From a virus, in the IMG/VR virus record IMGVR_UViG_3300033153_004579, positions 1 to 39,344 of that record: a DNA stretch of 39,344 nt; one strand, given 5' to 3'. Both the position numbers and the translations under genes were made by a program. The notes under the pieces were generated by a model, which made no database searches, was not told the origin of the DNA, and saw only the letters and a program-made list of their open reading frames with translations. How positions within the stretch are numbered: position 1 is the stretch's first letter; the number at the start of each line of letters is the position of its first letter. This document shows positions 27,248 to 36,927 of the stretch, one piece after another.

Positions 27248-28973
27248 TGCATCTAAAAAGTTTTGGTCTAACATGACTGCGGTTAGACTGCGGGAACGGT
27301 GGAATCGGGATTTTGACCTGTATCGGCTGAAAGAATATGACCCCGGAAGTGGCTACTACAGTTATACGCATAACTACCCAAGAGTTTTCGCCGATAAAGC
27401 AATCTCCATTGTTTCGCAATCTAAGCTGATAGTGAGAATACCAATTGACCTTGAAACCGAGGAAGAACGTCGGATTAGTTCCAATATCGAAAGGTTTCTT
27501 TATGGCTCATTTACATTGAACGATGAGCGGATGACGCTAATGGGGATGCCAACTTTGAAGAACCAGATGGCTTGGCTTGCTTGTCTTCGGGGTAGGTTCT
27601 TCGTTCTTGTTTACGTCCATAAGAATGAGCGAGGCGAAACCGTACCATTGGTGAATGCTTGGGACGCATACAATGTTGCCTATGGGATGGGCAGAAACGG
27701 AATAAAGTGGGCGTGCAGGGTTCGCAAAGCCACAAAAGAAGAAATCAAAGATTTGTATGACATAACGGTCGCTAAGGAAACCGACGTTTACGACTACTGG
27801 GACGAGGAAGTCAACGCAGTGGTCGTTGGCAACCAGTGGGGCAAGAAACCAGAAAAGCACGGACTGGATTACTGCCCAGTATATCTTGTTATTGCTGGAG
27901 AAATGCCGTCAACGCATCATCAGTCCTACGAGTTTACCGAAATCCATCGTGGGGAATCAATTTTCCACGGGCTGCGGAATATTGTTCCCGCTATAAACAA
28001 AACAACGTCAGACCTGCTGACAATAGTTCGGCGTGGGGTAAAGCCACCCCTAGGCTACTGGTCTGCTGGCGGGGAGAAGATGCTAGAACAAGACATCTAT
28101 CAGGTGGAAAAGGCGGGAGTAATCCCACTGGATTCTACTACAAATGAGACCATCAAACCGATAATAACGCCAGCCATGCCGCAGGACATGAGCCAACTGC
28201 TCAAGTTTATGACTGGCGACGAACAGCGTGCTGGCTTTCCATACACTGTGTTTGGAGAACTCAACTTCCGACTGTCTGGATTCGCAATAAACACACTTCA
28301 GACATCGATAAGCACAGTTGTAGCCCCATACTTGGAGGCGGTTGAAAACGCTTACAGAATTGCCTCTATTGAACTGCCCAAACAATATTCTGCTGGTGGG
28401 TTCGAGCCGATAAAGGTTCGTGGCAGAACCAGCCGAAACGAGGTTTTTGGTCTGCCCAAACCGATGCTGATTCGACCATCAGATATTGCTGGCGACTGGC
28501 ACCCCGAAGTCCGCCTTGAGGCGATACTGCCCAAGGACGATGCCCAAAGATACCTGCTGGCTAAGGCGGCACGAGAGGGTGAAATACCTCTGCTGTCCGA
28601 CCAGACAATTAGAGACCAAATCCTTGGGGTGGAAGACCCAGACCTTGAGAGCGACAGGGTTGCTAGAGAGTGGGCAGACAACCTGCTCATCAACAGGCTG
28701 TACAAAGCGTTCCTTGCCGCCTTGGATGACGGAAGGACAGACTTGGCTAGGAACTTGCTGACTGAGCTTCGGCGGTTGCTTGGGCAGGGTCAGGTAGCAC
28801 AGCCGAGAAGACTTCAGTCACAGTCGATGGGTGCGCTGGAACAGTTCACTGCTGAGAACAGTGGAATGGGCATGCCACCAGAAAGTATGGAAGGAATGCC
28901 CCCAGAGGTTCTGCCCCCAGAGTCAATGGGCGGTGCCCCCGGTGGTGCACTCGGTAGTAGTGGAGGCGTTTAA
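27213..28973 (+). CDS. Portal protein
   Basis: 586 residues from GTG at 27213, 11 bases after AGGAG; earlier starts at 27147 or 27201 have no suitable site. The order matches phage portals: N-terminal helices (FWSNMTAVRLRERWNRDFDLY), the clip/stem region (INKTTSDLLTIVRRGVKPPLGYW), then long helices (LSGFAINTLQTSISTVVAPYLEAVENAY). The last 60 residues are rich in M, P, G and E, probably disordered. It forms the dodecameric ring at the head vertex. Confidence 0.85.
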   Translation: MAVFTQPSQIVSASKKFWSNMTAVRLRERWNRDFDLYRLKEYDPGSGYYSYTHNYPRVFADKAISIVSQSKLIVRIPIDLETEEERRISSNIERFLYGSFTLNDERMTLMGMPTLKNQMAWLACLRGRFFVLVYVHKNERGETVPLVNAWDAYNVAYGMGRNGIKWACRVRKATKEEIKDLYDITVAKETDVYDYWDEEVNAVVVGNQWGKKPEKHGLDYCPVYLVIAGEMPSTHHQSYEFTEIHRGESIFHGLRNIVPAINKTTSDLLTIVRRGVKPPLGYWSAGGEKMLEQDIYQVEKAGVIPLDSTTNETIKPIITPAMPQDMSQLLKFMTGDEQRAGFPYTVFGELNFRLSGFAINTLQTSISTVVAPYLEAVENAYRIASIELPKQYSAGGFEPIKVRGRTSRNEVFGLPKPMLIRPSDIAGDWHPEVRLEAILPKDDAQRYLLAKAAREGEIPLLSDQTIRDQILGVEDPDLESDRVAREWADNLLINRLYKAFLAALDDGRTDLARNLLTELRRLLGQGQVAQPRRLQSQSMGALEQFTAENSGMGMPPESMEGMPPEVLPPESMGGAPGGALGSSGGV

Positions 28974-30274
28974 TGCCTGACGGTGCAACAACTAAAGATT
29001 TTTGGAAATGGGTTGAAGATACCTACGGATATGGTACTGCTATTAGGCTGAAGCAGGAAATGGGGTCGTCATACCTGATGACTCCGTTCTTCTCAGGCGT
29101 TGACCGAAACCACCCGATTTACCGCTTCTGGTATGAGAACGTTCTACGTAGAGGTGGGCAGCCAACGGCTGGCTTTACGATGCCGCCTTCATATGGGATG
29201 CCAATTACTACGTACGAAGAATACTTGTCTACCTTGCGAGATTGGTTGGTTCGTCTGGTAATGGACGCAGGGGTTTCGTCGGACACCGCCGAGGCGATTC
29301 GAGACAACGTTAAAAACTGGATTACCCGTGGTGTACCAGTAAACCAACTGCCGTTCTATGAGGTCTTTACATCACCAGATGAACAGACACGGGACTACGA
29401 ACTGTACAAGGTAAAGACTCGGCAGAAAGACTGGACTAACTACGTCAACAAACTTACCAAAGATTGGCAGAGATATAGGGCAGAATACAAGCAGTACGCC
29501 GAGGAAACCTTGCCCGCATGGGTAAAAGAGCAAGCAGATATAGCCAAGCGTCGTGAGCTTGTAGACTGGCAGACTCTAGAACTTGGTCGTTGGGCAGACC
29601 AGCAACGACAGAAAGAATACGCCAGAGAGAAGGCAGAGCGTGGCTTCCTTAGTGCCTTGGAAGACCAAGAGAGACTTCGAGCAGCCGAGGCAAGGGAACA
29701 AGCAGAGCTTGAAGCCGCCAGACAAGCTAGGCGGGAACCAATGCCCGAACCAGAGGAAGCATATTCCTCGTTCGTTGAGGCTATTGTGTCTCCTGCCCAA
29801 CGTCAGTATTTCCAGAGAAGGCTGTCTGACATCTATGGCAAGTTTGAGCGTGAGAACGAGGGGCTGCGCCAACAGTGGTGGAATACGCTTCAAACGTTTA
29901 CGATGGGTACTGCCCAACCCACGCCGTATGCCCCAATGAGTTCCGACATTGCTGCTGCTGAACGATACGTCGGTCGTGGCGAAGATGCCCTTCAAAGCTA
30001 CCTGAACACAGCGTATCGATACCGCCAGAATCCAGCATCGGAGGAATTCAGAGGGCTGCCTAGGGAAGCACGTGAGGCGTTAGGTTCAACAGCGGCAGGC
30101 ATCGGGTCTTGGGAGGCTAGTGTTGCAGATTGGAGTAGGCAAGCCAAACGTCGTGACCCTTGGGAGGAATATCTGGAAAAATATCCAGCCAGAGAGGAAT
30201 GGTTGTCACTTCCTCCGTGGCAGCGTGGCTTCTATACTTCTAGATTTGCGCCCAAAGCTAGGTGGAGAACATAA
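28973..30274 (+). CDS. Coiled-coil structural protein, possibly internal or ejection protein
   Basis: 433 residues, ATG at 28973 (TAATG overlap with portal). An N-terminal W/Y-rich domain is followed by a long charged coiled coil (about residues 150-310) full of A, E, R, K and Q, then a proline/tyrosine-rich end. Its place between portal and the polyvalent protein suggests a head-internal or ejected protein, or a scaffold-like head component. No catalytic motif visible. Confidence 0.65.
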   Translation: MPDGATTKDFWKWVEDTYGYGTAIRLKQEMGSSYLMTPFFSGVDRNHPIYRFWYENVLRRGGQPTAGFTMPPSYGMPITTYEEYLSTLRDWLVRLVMDAGVSSDTAEAIRDNVKNWITRGVPVNQLPFYEVFTSPDEQTRDYELYKVKTRQKDWTNYVNKLTKDWQRYRAEYKQYAEETLPAWVKEQADIAKRRELVDWQTLELGRWADQQRQKEYAREKAERGFLSALEDQERLRAAEAREQAELEAARQARREPMPEPEEAYSSFVEAIVSPAQRQYFQRRLSDIYGKFERENEGLRQQWWNTLQTFTMGTAQPTPYAPMSSDIAAAERYVGRGEDALQSYLNTAYRYRQNPASEEFRGLPREAREALGSTAAGIGSWEASVADWSRQAKRRDPWEEYLEKYPAREEWLSLPPWQRGFYTSRFAPKARWRT

Positions 30275-33200
30275 TGCCCGACAACAAGGATTCGTTTATA
30301 AATGAAATAATGCCTGTTCCTGAGAAGATTAGGCTGGAAAAGAAAATCCTTGAAGCAAGAAAGCGTCTCGGACAAGCCCCTTGGTGGGACGAGGCGTGGG
30401 ACGACCCAGAGCTAATCAGACTTGCGACGACGGAGTTGTACCCCGGTGAGCCTACAAAGAAGCCATCTTGGTGGCAAAAAGCCCTTAGAGGCTTTGGAGA
30501 AGCTGCCGAGGAAATTTCAACTCCAATGGGCATGGCACTAACTATGCCTTGGTGGGCAGGAAAGTGGGAACCGCCGCCAGCCCCTCCGGGCTATGATTTT
30601 GGTGTTTCTGCTAAGGTCACGCCAGAGAAGCCTATGGTGCCCAGAGAGTTTCTACAGGAACTCTACAAAGAGTACGAGCAAGAACTTGGTAAATCCATGC
30701 GTCGTGCGTACGAAAAGGCTGAGTACCCCGGAGTTGATATAACTCCGCCGTTTAGATTCCCGTGGACTCCCGAAGAAGTAAGGGAGAAGCCTTGGCGTTT
30801 GGATGTAAGGGGACTTGCTGAGGAAACTACCTATCTGCCGCTGTATCTTGTAGGTGTTGGGGCAGGAAAAGAGGTTGGGGGCAACTTGGTCAGACAGGGG
30901 CTTAGCAAAGTTCGGTCAGCCTTTAGCAAGTCTAGGGCTGGCAAGTTGATGACCGATGCCGAGTCTAGGGCATTACTAGCATTTCAGGAAGCCACCAACT
31001 ATGGCAAGAGCAAACTGAACGAGGAAACATTCTTAAAAGCCCTGTACGGGTCTCCGAAGGTAACTGCCCTACCTACGAGACCGTATCCGACCTATGGGCA
31101 GGCGGCAAAGGCTGTTGCGGCTGCATCAAAAAACCTTTGGGTTAAAGCAGCTACCGAACCAGACAACTCTGACAGAACGCTACTGGTTCAGTTTTCTTCG
31201 AAACTTCTCGGAAAGGGGGAAGAACCAGCAGCTAGAAAATACTTTGACAAACTTTACAGGTCACGGGCAGGATATGCCAGAGCGGACGATTTTTGGGAAA
31301 TACCAACTTGGATAGGTTCCGCAGCTAAAAACTTTCCAAAGTCAGACGTTTACATCGTAAGAAATGTTGACGAGGCGGCAAAATTCCTCAACAACGCTGG
31401 ATACAAAAATGTAATGTTCAGCGCAATGGACGTAAACGTTGACTTCATCAAGCAACTAGCCAAAAAATATAAAGGCAAGATAATCGTCGGCGGATATGTG
31501 AAGAAGGAAGCCTTCAAAGACATGCCCAACGTTCGATTTTATTCCAGCATCCAGAATGCTGCCAAAGCACTTGGAGAGAAGCCCAAGCAGGGGGTTTCTT
31601 TCCATCACTTCAGGGGTTCAACCACAATCCCCCGACTTTGTATGTCGAAGGGGTGTGCACATGACTGTGTAATGTGTGATGTTACCCGTGGAGTTACAAC
31701 CATTTCCAAGAGAACCATAGACCAGCAGGTAGAGGCGATAAAAGAACTTAAACCTCGTCTAGTCTATCTAGATGACAAAACGTTTGGGCAGGCACCAAAC
31801 TATAAATACCTGCCCGAGGTGTACGCTAGACTAAAGGCAGACAATCCAGAGTTTGATGGGTTTATTGTCCAGACTACTGCCCCCCAATTTTTGAAGATTG
31901 ACCCAAAGTTTCTGAAGCAGTCTGGCATTCGATACGTTGAGCTTGGTGTGGAAAGCTACAACGATGATATTTTAAAGCGGCTTCGGAAGCCGTCAACAAC
32001 AAAAACCATTGACCAAGCATTAGATAAAGCTAGGAAGAACAACATCCCAGTAGTTCCAAATGTCATTATTGGACTGCCTTGGGAGACTAAAGAAAGCTAC
32101 CAGCGGACTTTGAACTTCTTGAGGGCAAACTCAGACATCATATCTCACACCAATGTCTATAATCTTGCCCTTTACGAAGATACTGATATAGCAAAGCTAC
32201 TTGGCAGGAAAATTGCCGAAGATGTAAATGAAAACGTAATCAGGAAGTCCTTTCATAAGAATCCGAAACTTCACCAGTGGTTTGCCGACGAGGTGTATAA
32301 GCTTTCTGGAAAGATGTTAGACCTACCAGTTGGTGTTGGGTTAGAGGGGCGTGGGTCGCCAACGGTTCAAAAGGCTGTCAATCTTATCCGTCAAGCTAAG
32401 CCAACAAAAGAGATGCAACATATGCTGCTGGAACAGCGTAGAGCAACCCACCAGAAGAAGGTGGCTAAATACCGTGCTTTGATTTCCAAGGCGACCACTA
32501 CTGAACAGCGAATTAGAGCTAAAGCTGCCCTTGCTGGTGAGGAACCTGCCTACGACCTAATCCCATTAAGTAAGCTAGGCTTCACAAAAGAAGAAGTTGA
32601 CGAATTGACACGAGCCATCAGCGACTCAACAAAACTTCTAGAATACCAAAAGGTAAACGCAATCGATGCTTTGGTGGGCAAAGAGGGGAAAGGTGGCTTG
32701 ATTTATGCTGGAAAGATACCTACTTGGTACGAACTGGGGCTTCTGGAACGTGTCTTTGGGCTTGAATTCACCAAGCCATTTGCTGAGATGCGTCCATGGA
32801 GTGCCAGAGCAATCAGCACGACAATAGATATACTTAATGCACCACGAACATTACTCGCATCAATGGACTTATCGGCGACACTTCGTCAAGGTGCCGTGCT
32901 TGCCCCTAGCCATCCAAAGGAATTCGTAGACGCTTTTAAGATGCAACTCAAGGCTTTAACCAGTGAAAAGAATGCAATAAAACTTAACGAAATGCACTTG
33001 GGCAGGACAGGGGAAGCTGGCATAGATGCTGAAGCCTTGAAAAGAATTGAGTATGGTTTGTTTATTCACGACCTGTCGCCGGGGGTATTTTCCACGTTGG
33101 CTGAGCGTGAGGAAGCATTTATGTCCAAATGGCTTTCCAAACTTCTTCCAATAAGAGCGTCAGAACGTAGTTACGCCACAATGCTTAATACACTACGAGT

Positions 33201-34422
33201 AAATGTTTACGATGCTATCGTAGATGGTTGGAGGCAGTCGGGAAAACACTTCACGGAGAACGACCTTCGAGAGTTGACTCGATTTATTAACTACGCTACG
33301 GGCAGGGGTGCACTATCCACAGGTGAGTACGCTGCCCAACGGACACCTACTTCTGGGGTTCTAAAGGCTGGCTTGAACGTACTGTTCTTCTCGCCTAGGT
33401 TTCAGACATCGAGGATTTTGCTTCCTTGGTGCTTGGCAAGCAGTTCTGAAGCAGTAAGGAAAATTGCCGCCAGAGACCTTGCGGCGTATGCTTCAACTAC
33501 AGCGATGATTATGTATCTAGCCTATCTTGGTGGGGCAGAGGTGGAACCGAATCCACTGTCCACAGACTTTGGAAAGATTAAGGTAGGCAAAACACGATAC
33601 GATATGCTGGCTGGCTTCGGCTCATACATAAGGGCACTCTGGCAGACTTCTCCAGCTTTAGTACACCCCGGTGAGGGGTTGAAGAAGCGTCAGACTGGTC
33701 GAACTTACGAAATAAATGCGTTGTGGAATCTTGTTCAAGCTGGAAGGATGAAGTTAAGCCCAATTCCAGCTATATTGGCTGACCAACTTAGTGGGGCTAG
33801 TGTAATTGGTGAGGAAATTACCTACGAAAAAGAAGACGTTATTGACCAGCTTGTAAACGGGCTTATGTCCATGTACCCGCAGACAATTATTGAAGCACAA
33901 GAGGAATATGGCTTGACTGGTGCTTTAATAAGAACTCTCCCAGAAGCATTTGGAATCAACACTACTACCTATGACTCTACATTGATGGTCGCCAACGATG
34001 TGCGGTCAATAATCTCCAAGTTAGAATCAGACCAAGAGAAATTCAGGAAATACATTGAGGAAAAGGAGTACGGCAAGGCTCAGGAGTTTGCCCGCAAGAA
34101 CCCGAAGCTAAGCATGGGTTATGACCCTAGGTATGGGAACTACTATTCGGAACCCCTGCGACGACTCAGGGCAGCAGACAGGGAGATAACCAGTCTTGAG
34201 AAGATGATTGACGCTGTTGACGCTGATAAAACTAAGCTGCCCGAACAGAAGGAACAAATCATCGCAGACCTTCAGCGGAGAATAATAAACATAGCTCAAA
34301 CCGCTATACTTAGTTACGATGGGGCACCTGAAGATATACTGATGCAAGGTGGGCAAGAACAGCCCCAACAGCGGTTTGACGTAAATAAATTCGACGAATA
34401 CCTACCATCATTCAAGAAATAA
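30274..34422 (+). CDS. Polyvalent protein: Rossmann-like plus radical SAM domain, LPD38-like C-terminus
   Basis: 1382 residues from ATG at 30274 (TAATG overlap). Residues 1-350: P/W-rich head-like region. About 357-440: Rossmann-like segment (DVYIVRNVDEAAKFL, KIIVGGYVKKEAF) as precedes radical SAM domains in B12-type enzymes, without a DxHxxG cobalamin motif. About 445-640: radical SAM core with Cys461, 465 and 468 (CAHDCVMC), LDDKTFG, YVELGVES and IGLPWETKES. From about 818: a region matching my memory of LPD38, a domain of phage and plasmid polyvalent proteins (LLASMDLSATLRQGAV, RSYATMLNTLRVNVYD), with one hydrophobic helix near 1075-1090. These proteins are proposed to enter the cell with the DNA. 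The enzyme's substrate is unknown. Confidence 0.85.
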   Translation: MPDNKDSFINEIMPVPEKIRLEKKILEARKRLGQAPWWDEAWDDPELIRLATTELYPGEPTKKPSWWQKALRGFGEAAEEISTPMGMALTMPWWAGKWEPPPAPPGYDFGVSAKVTPEKPMVPREFLQELYKEYEQELGKSMRRAYEKAEYPGVDITPPFRFPWTPEEVREKPWRLDVRGLAEETTYLPLYLVGVGAGKEVGGNLVRQGLSKVRSAFSKSRAGKLMTDAESRALLAFQEATNYGKSKLNEETFLKALYGSPKVTALPTRPYPTYGQAAKAVAAASKNLWVKAATEPDNSDRTLLVQFSSKLLGKGEEPAARKYFDKLYRSRAGYARADDFWEIPTWIGSAAKNFPKSDVYIVRNVDEAAKFLNNAGYKNVMFSAMDVNVDFIKQLAKKYKGKIIVGGYVKKEAFKDMPNVRFYSSIQNAAKALGEKPKQGVSFHHFRGSTTIPRLCMSKGCAHDCVMCDVTRGVTTISKRTIDQQVEAIKELKPRLVYLDDKTFGQAPNYKYLPEVYARLKADNPEFDGFIVQTTAPQFLKIDPKFLKQSGIRYVELGVESYNDDILKRLRKPSTTKTIDQALDKARKNNIPVVPNVIIGLPWETKESYQRTLNFLRANSDIISHTNVYNLALYEDTDIAKLLGRKIAEDVNENVIRKSFHKNPKLHQWFADEVYKLSGKMLDLPVGVGLEGRGSPTVQKAVNLIRQAKPTKEMQHMLLEQRRATHQKKVAKYRALISKATTTEQRIRAKAALAGEEPAYDLIPLSKLGFTKEEVDELTRAISDSTKLLEYQKVNAIDALVGKEGKGGLIYAGKIPTWYELGLLERVFGLEFTKPFAEMRPWSARAISTTIDILNAPRTLLASMDLSATLRQGAVLAPSHPKEFVDAFKMQLKALTSEKNAIKLNEMHLGRTGEAGIDAEALKRIEYGLFIHDLSPGVFSTLAEREEAFMSKWLSKLLPIRASERSYATMLNTLRVNVYDAIVDGWRQSGKHFTENDLRELTRFINYATGRGALSTGEYAAQRTPTSGVLKAGLNVLFFSPRFQTSRILLPWCLASSSEAVRKIAARDLAAYASTTAMIMYLAYLGGAEVEPNPLSTDFGKIKVGKTRYDMLAGFGSYIRALWQTSPALVHPGEGLKKRQTGRTYEINALWNLVQAGRMKLSPIPAILADQLSGASVIGEEITYEKEDVIDQLVNGLMSMYPQTIIEAQEEYGLTGALIRTLPEAFGINTTTYDSTLMVANDVRSIISKLESDQEKFRKYIEEKEYGKAQEFARKNPKLSMGYDPRYGNYYSEPLRRLRAADREITSLEKMIDAVDADKTKLPEQKEQIIADLQRRIINIAQTAILSYDGAPEDILMQGGQEQPQQRFDVNKFDEYLPSFKK

Positions 34423-34435
34423 GGAGGTTTAACTA

Positions 34436-35161
34436 ATGGCAGACGAGCTTTTCCAGACTACAACCGAAGGTGATGAGGCAGGACAACCTCAGGCAAACGA
34501 GGCGACCGCCCCAGAACCAGAGGCGCAGGAAGGAAGCAACGACCAGCCAACAAATGAATTGGAGGAAGGTGGAGGTGAGGCTCCCGAACCAGAGTTAGTT
34601 CCAAAGATGGAACTGGAGGAACGGATTAAGTCCGTAAAGGGTGGATATGAAGGCACTATCAAGAAGCTCAAGGCAGACCTTCAGCAAGCACAATCTGAGT
34701 ACCAGAGAATGATTGAAGAACGAGAAAGGCAGGAAATACAGTCCTTTCTCCATCAGGTTGAAGAAGCTGGCGGCGACGTTGATATTGCCAAGCAGGTAGC
34801 CACCATGAAGCTCGAACAAGCTCGCCGTGCACGAGAACTCGCTGCGAGGGAACAAGAGATTGCTGCCGAACGTGAGCGATTGGAAGCGGCTGCAAGGGTT
34901 GTCCTTGCCAATGAGCTTATCGACCAGTACGGACTTGGCAAAGAAGCAAAAGCAGAACTGCTTAAGTGTTCCTCGGCGACTGAGTTGCGGGAGAAGGCTC
35001 TGCTCATTGCTCTTGAGAAGACCAAGGCTGCCCAAAAACCAGCCACCAAGGTTGATTCTGGACGTGATGCTGGCAATTCAGGCATCGACATCATGTCAAT
35101 GCCACCTTCAGAAGCCTTGGGCACTCTCATAGAAATGGAGGAGCGACGCAAATCTGGATAA
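34436..35161 (+). CDS. Scaffolding protein
   Basis: 241 residues, ATG at 34436 after AAGGAGGTTTAACTA. An acidic, low-complexity start (E, P, Q, A) precedes one long coiled coil (about 55-165, EERIKSVKGGYEGTIKKLKADL... then AREQEIAAERERLEAA) and a short tail, the standard composition of a phage head scaffold. It sits directly before the major capsid gene, 19 bp apart. No protease gene is recognisable nearby. Confidence 0.85.
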   Translation: MADELFQTTTEGDEAGQPQANEATAPEPEAQEGSNDQPTNELEEGGGEAPEPELVPKMELEERIKSVKGGYEGTIKKLKADLQQAQSEYQRMIEERERQEIQSFLHQVEEAGGDVDIAKQVATMKLEQARRARELAAREQEIAAERERLEAAARVVLANELIDQYGLGKEAKAELLKCSSATELREKALLIALEKTKAAQKPATKVDSGRDAGNSGIDIMSMPPSEALGTLIEMEERRKSG

Positions 35162-35180
35162 AATTCAATAAGGAGGAAAA

Positions 35181-36116
35181 ATGGCTCTTACTTTAACCGA
35201 GGGCAATAAATATTCCACGACTACCCTCAAGGGTTACGTAATTGACCGACTTGGCAAGGAAGACCCAATAGTGGAAGTCCTGCCCTTTGAGGAACTACTG
35301 GGCAACAGTCTTACCTACAATACCGTTACTACTCGGTCTGGTGCGACGTTTTACAGCGTAGGCGATACGTGGGTGGAAAGCACGCCGTCCCTGACTCAAG
35401 CGACTGTTACCTTGAAGATTCTCGGTGGGGATGCTGACATAGACAACTTCCTGCTGAGGACACGCTCAAACGTAATCGACCTGAAGGGTACTATTGTCGA
35501 CGACAAGATAAAGGCTGTCCGAGAAAAATTCCTAGACACCTTTTACTACGGGGATAGCTCGTCAAATTCCAAGGAGTTTGATGGTCTTCACAAGCTGATG
35601 ACCAGCACCACCTACAACACCGTCCATGCTGGTACTTCAACTGGTACTGCCCTGTCGATGACCAAGCTGCAACAGGCAATCGACCTCATTACTGGTTGGA
35701 AGCCGACCCACTTGGTTATGTCCAAAACGATGCGGCGGTACATCAACGTTTACTTGGACTCAATCGGCGACAAATTCACCGAGACTAGGGACAACTACGG
35801 TCGGATGATTGAGTGGTTCCGTGGTCTGCGAATTGTAACGTCTGACCACATCGTCAACACCGAAACCGCTTCATCTGGTGCTTACAGCGCAAAAACTGGC
35901 GGCGGCAATACAACCATCTTCATCCTGACGTTTGCGCCCAAGGCTTGTTGCGGAGTTCAAGCTAGTGAAGGTGTTGAGGTCGAAGACCTAGGCAACCTTG
36001 AAACCAAGGACGCTCGAAGGTTCCGCATCAAGTGGTACTGCGGTCTGAAGCTGGAAGACCTACGTTCCTGTGCCAAGGTCGATGGTATAGATGCCGATGG
36101 CACGGTAACTGCGTAA
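35181..36116 (+). CDS. Major capsid protein (HK97-like fold)
   Basis: 311 residues, ATG at 35181 after ATAAGGAGGAAAA. Fits a phage capsid: an N-terminal arm (MALTLTEGNKYS), a helix with VDDKIKAVREKFLDTFYYGDSS, the spine-like THLVMSKTMRRYINVYLDS and P-loop/A-domain strands (TTIFILTFAPKACCGVQ, RRFRIKWYCGL). Preceded by the scaffold and followed by decoration proteins. It shares a leader, AAAATTCAA-(T)AAGGAGGAAA, with the next gene, probably for strong translation. Confidence 0.88.
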   Translation: MALTLTEGNKYSTTTLKGYVIDRLGKEDPIVEVLPFEELLGNSLTYNTVTTRSGATFYSVGDTWVESTPSLTQATVTLKILGGDADIDNFLLRTRSNVIDLKGTIVDDKIKAVREKFLDTFYYGDSSSNSKEFDGLHKLMTSTTYNTVHAGTSTGTALSMTKLQQAIDLITGWKPTHLVMSKTMRRYINVYLDSIGDKFTETRDNYGRMIEWFRGLRIVTSDHIVNTETASSGAYSAKTGGGNTTIFILTFAPKACCGVQASEGVEVEDLGNLETKDARRFRIKWYCGLKLEDLRSCAKVDGIDADGTVTA

Positions 36117-36161
36117 CACCAGTCCCATAGACTGTTATAAAATTCAAAAGGAGGAAACTAA

Positions 36162-36881
36162 ATGGCTTTCACTGATGACACCACTGGTGGAAGAATCATC
36201 AAAGAAGGTGTCGGTGCCATAAAAATTACTCTCAGCGGCTCGGTTTCCGTCGGCGACCTCATCGGCTATAGCTCTGGCTGGAAGGCTGCTGATGGCAACG
36301 CCAGTGTCTATGCTGAGTTTGTTGCTGGTCAATCAGGGGCAAGCGGCGATGTAATCACCGCTTACCGTGCTGCCAGAATCGGTAATTTAACCACTGGCAC
36401 GGCGGGCAACCCTGTGTACCTGAGCGACACCGCTGGAGGGTATTCGGCTTCGGCAGGCACCGTGGTTCAAGTTGTTGGGCATGAGCTTGGAGGCGGAGAG
36501 ATTTGGGTCGAACCGAAGAAGGTTCCAATGGAAATGCTTTTCCGAGTCGTGACCAAAACCGCCGACTATACCGTGACCCACGCCGATTCAGGTTGCATCT
36601 TCAACAACCAAGGGGCTTCTGGGGCAGTTGAGTTTACTCTGCCCACCAAGAAGTCTGGTCTGTTTTATATCTTCTCCAACGTTGAAGACCAAGACCTGAC
36701 CGTAACCGCCGATGCAGCCGACACAATGGTCGTGTTCAACGACGTAGCAGCCGATAGCATTGCCTTTTCAACTTCGAGCGAGAAAATCGGCGGTGGCTTC
36801 CTTGTGTACTGCGATGGTACTAACTGGGTTGTCCATGAACTAATCCACGATGCCCAGACAGCGACCATTGCTACTGACTAA
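36162..36881 (+). CDS. Capsid decoration protein (DUF2190-like) with extra C-terminal domain
   Basis: 239 residues, ATG at 36162 behind AAAAGGAGGAAACTAA. The first 120 residues (SVGDLIGYSSGWKAAD, GASGDVITAYRAARIG, NPVYLSDTAGGYSA) match the small beta-barrel decoration type. The second half adds another beta domain (TVTHADSGCIFNNQG, GGGFLVYCDGTNWVVH), as in proteins exposed on capsids. The following gene carries the same first domain alone. Confidence 0.75.
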   Translation: MAFTDDTTGGRIIKEGVGAIKITLSGSVSVGDLIGYSSGWKAADGNASVYAEFVAGQSGASGDVITAYRAARIGNLTTGTAGNPVYLSDTAGGYSASAGTVVQVVGHELGGGEIWVEPKKVPMEMLFRVVTKTADYTVTHADSGCIFNNQGASGAVEFTLPTKKSGLFYIFSNVEDQDLTVTADAADTMVVFNDVAADSIAFSTSSEKIGGGFLVYCDGTNWVVHELIHDAQTATIATD

Positions 36882-36895
36882 CCCAACAAGGCTTT

Positions 36896-36919
36896 GGGGG
36901 TGAGCCTTTAATCACCCCC
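36896..36919 (+). other. Eight-bp hairpin before gene 36928
   Basis: GGGGGTGA (36896-36903) and TCACCCCC (36912-36919) close an eight-base loop. No U-run follows, so it is not a terminator. The next ATG lies nine bases beyond and lacks a usual ribosome site, so this hairpin may set its translation level. Confidence 0.65.
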
Positions 36920-36927
36920 GTAATCAA

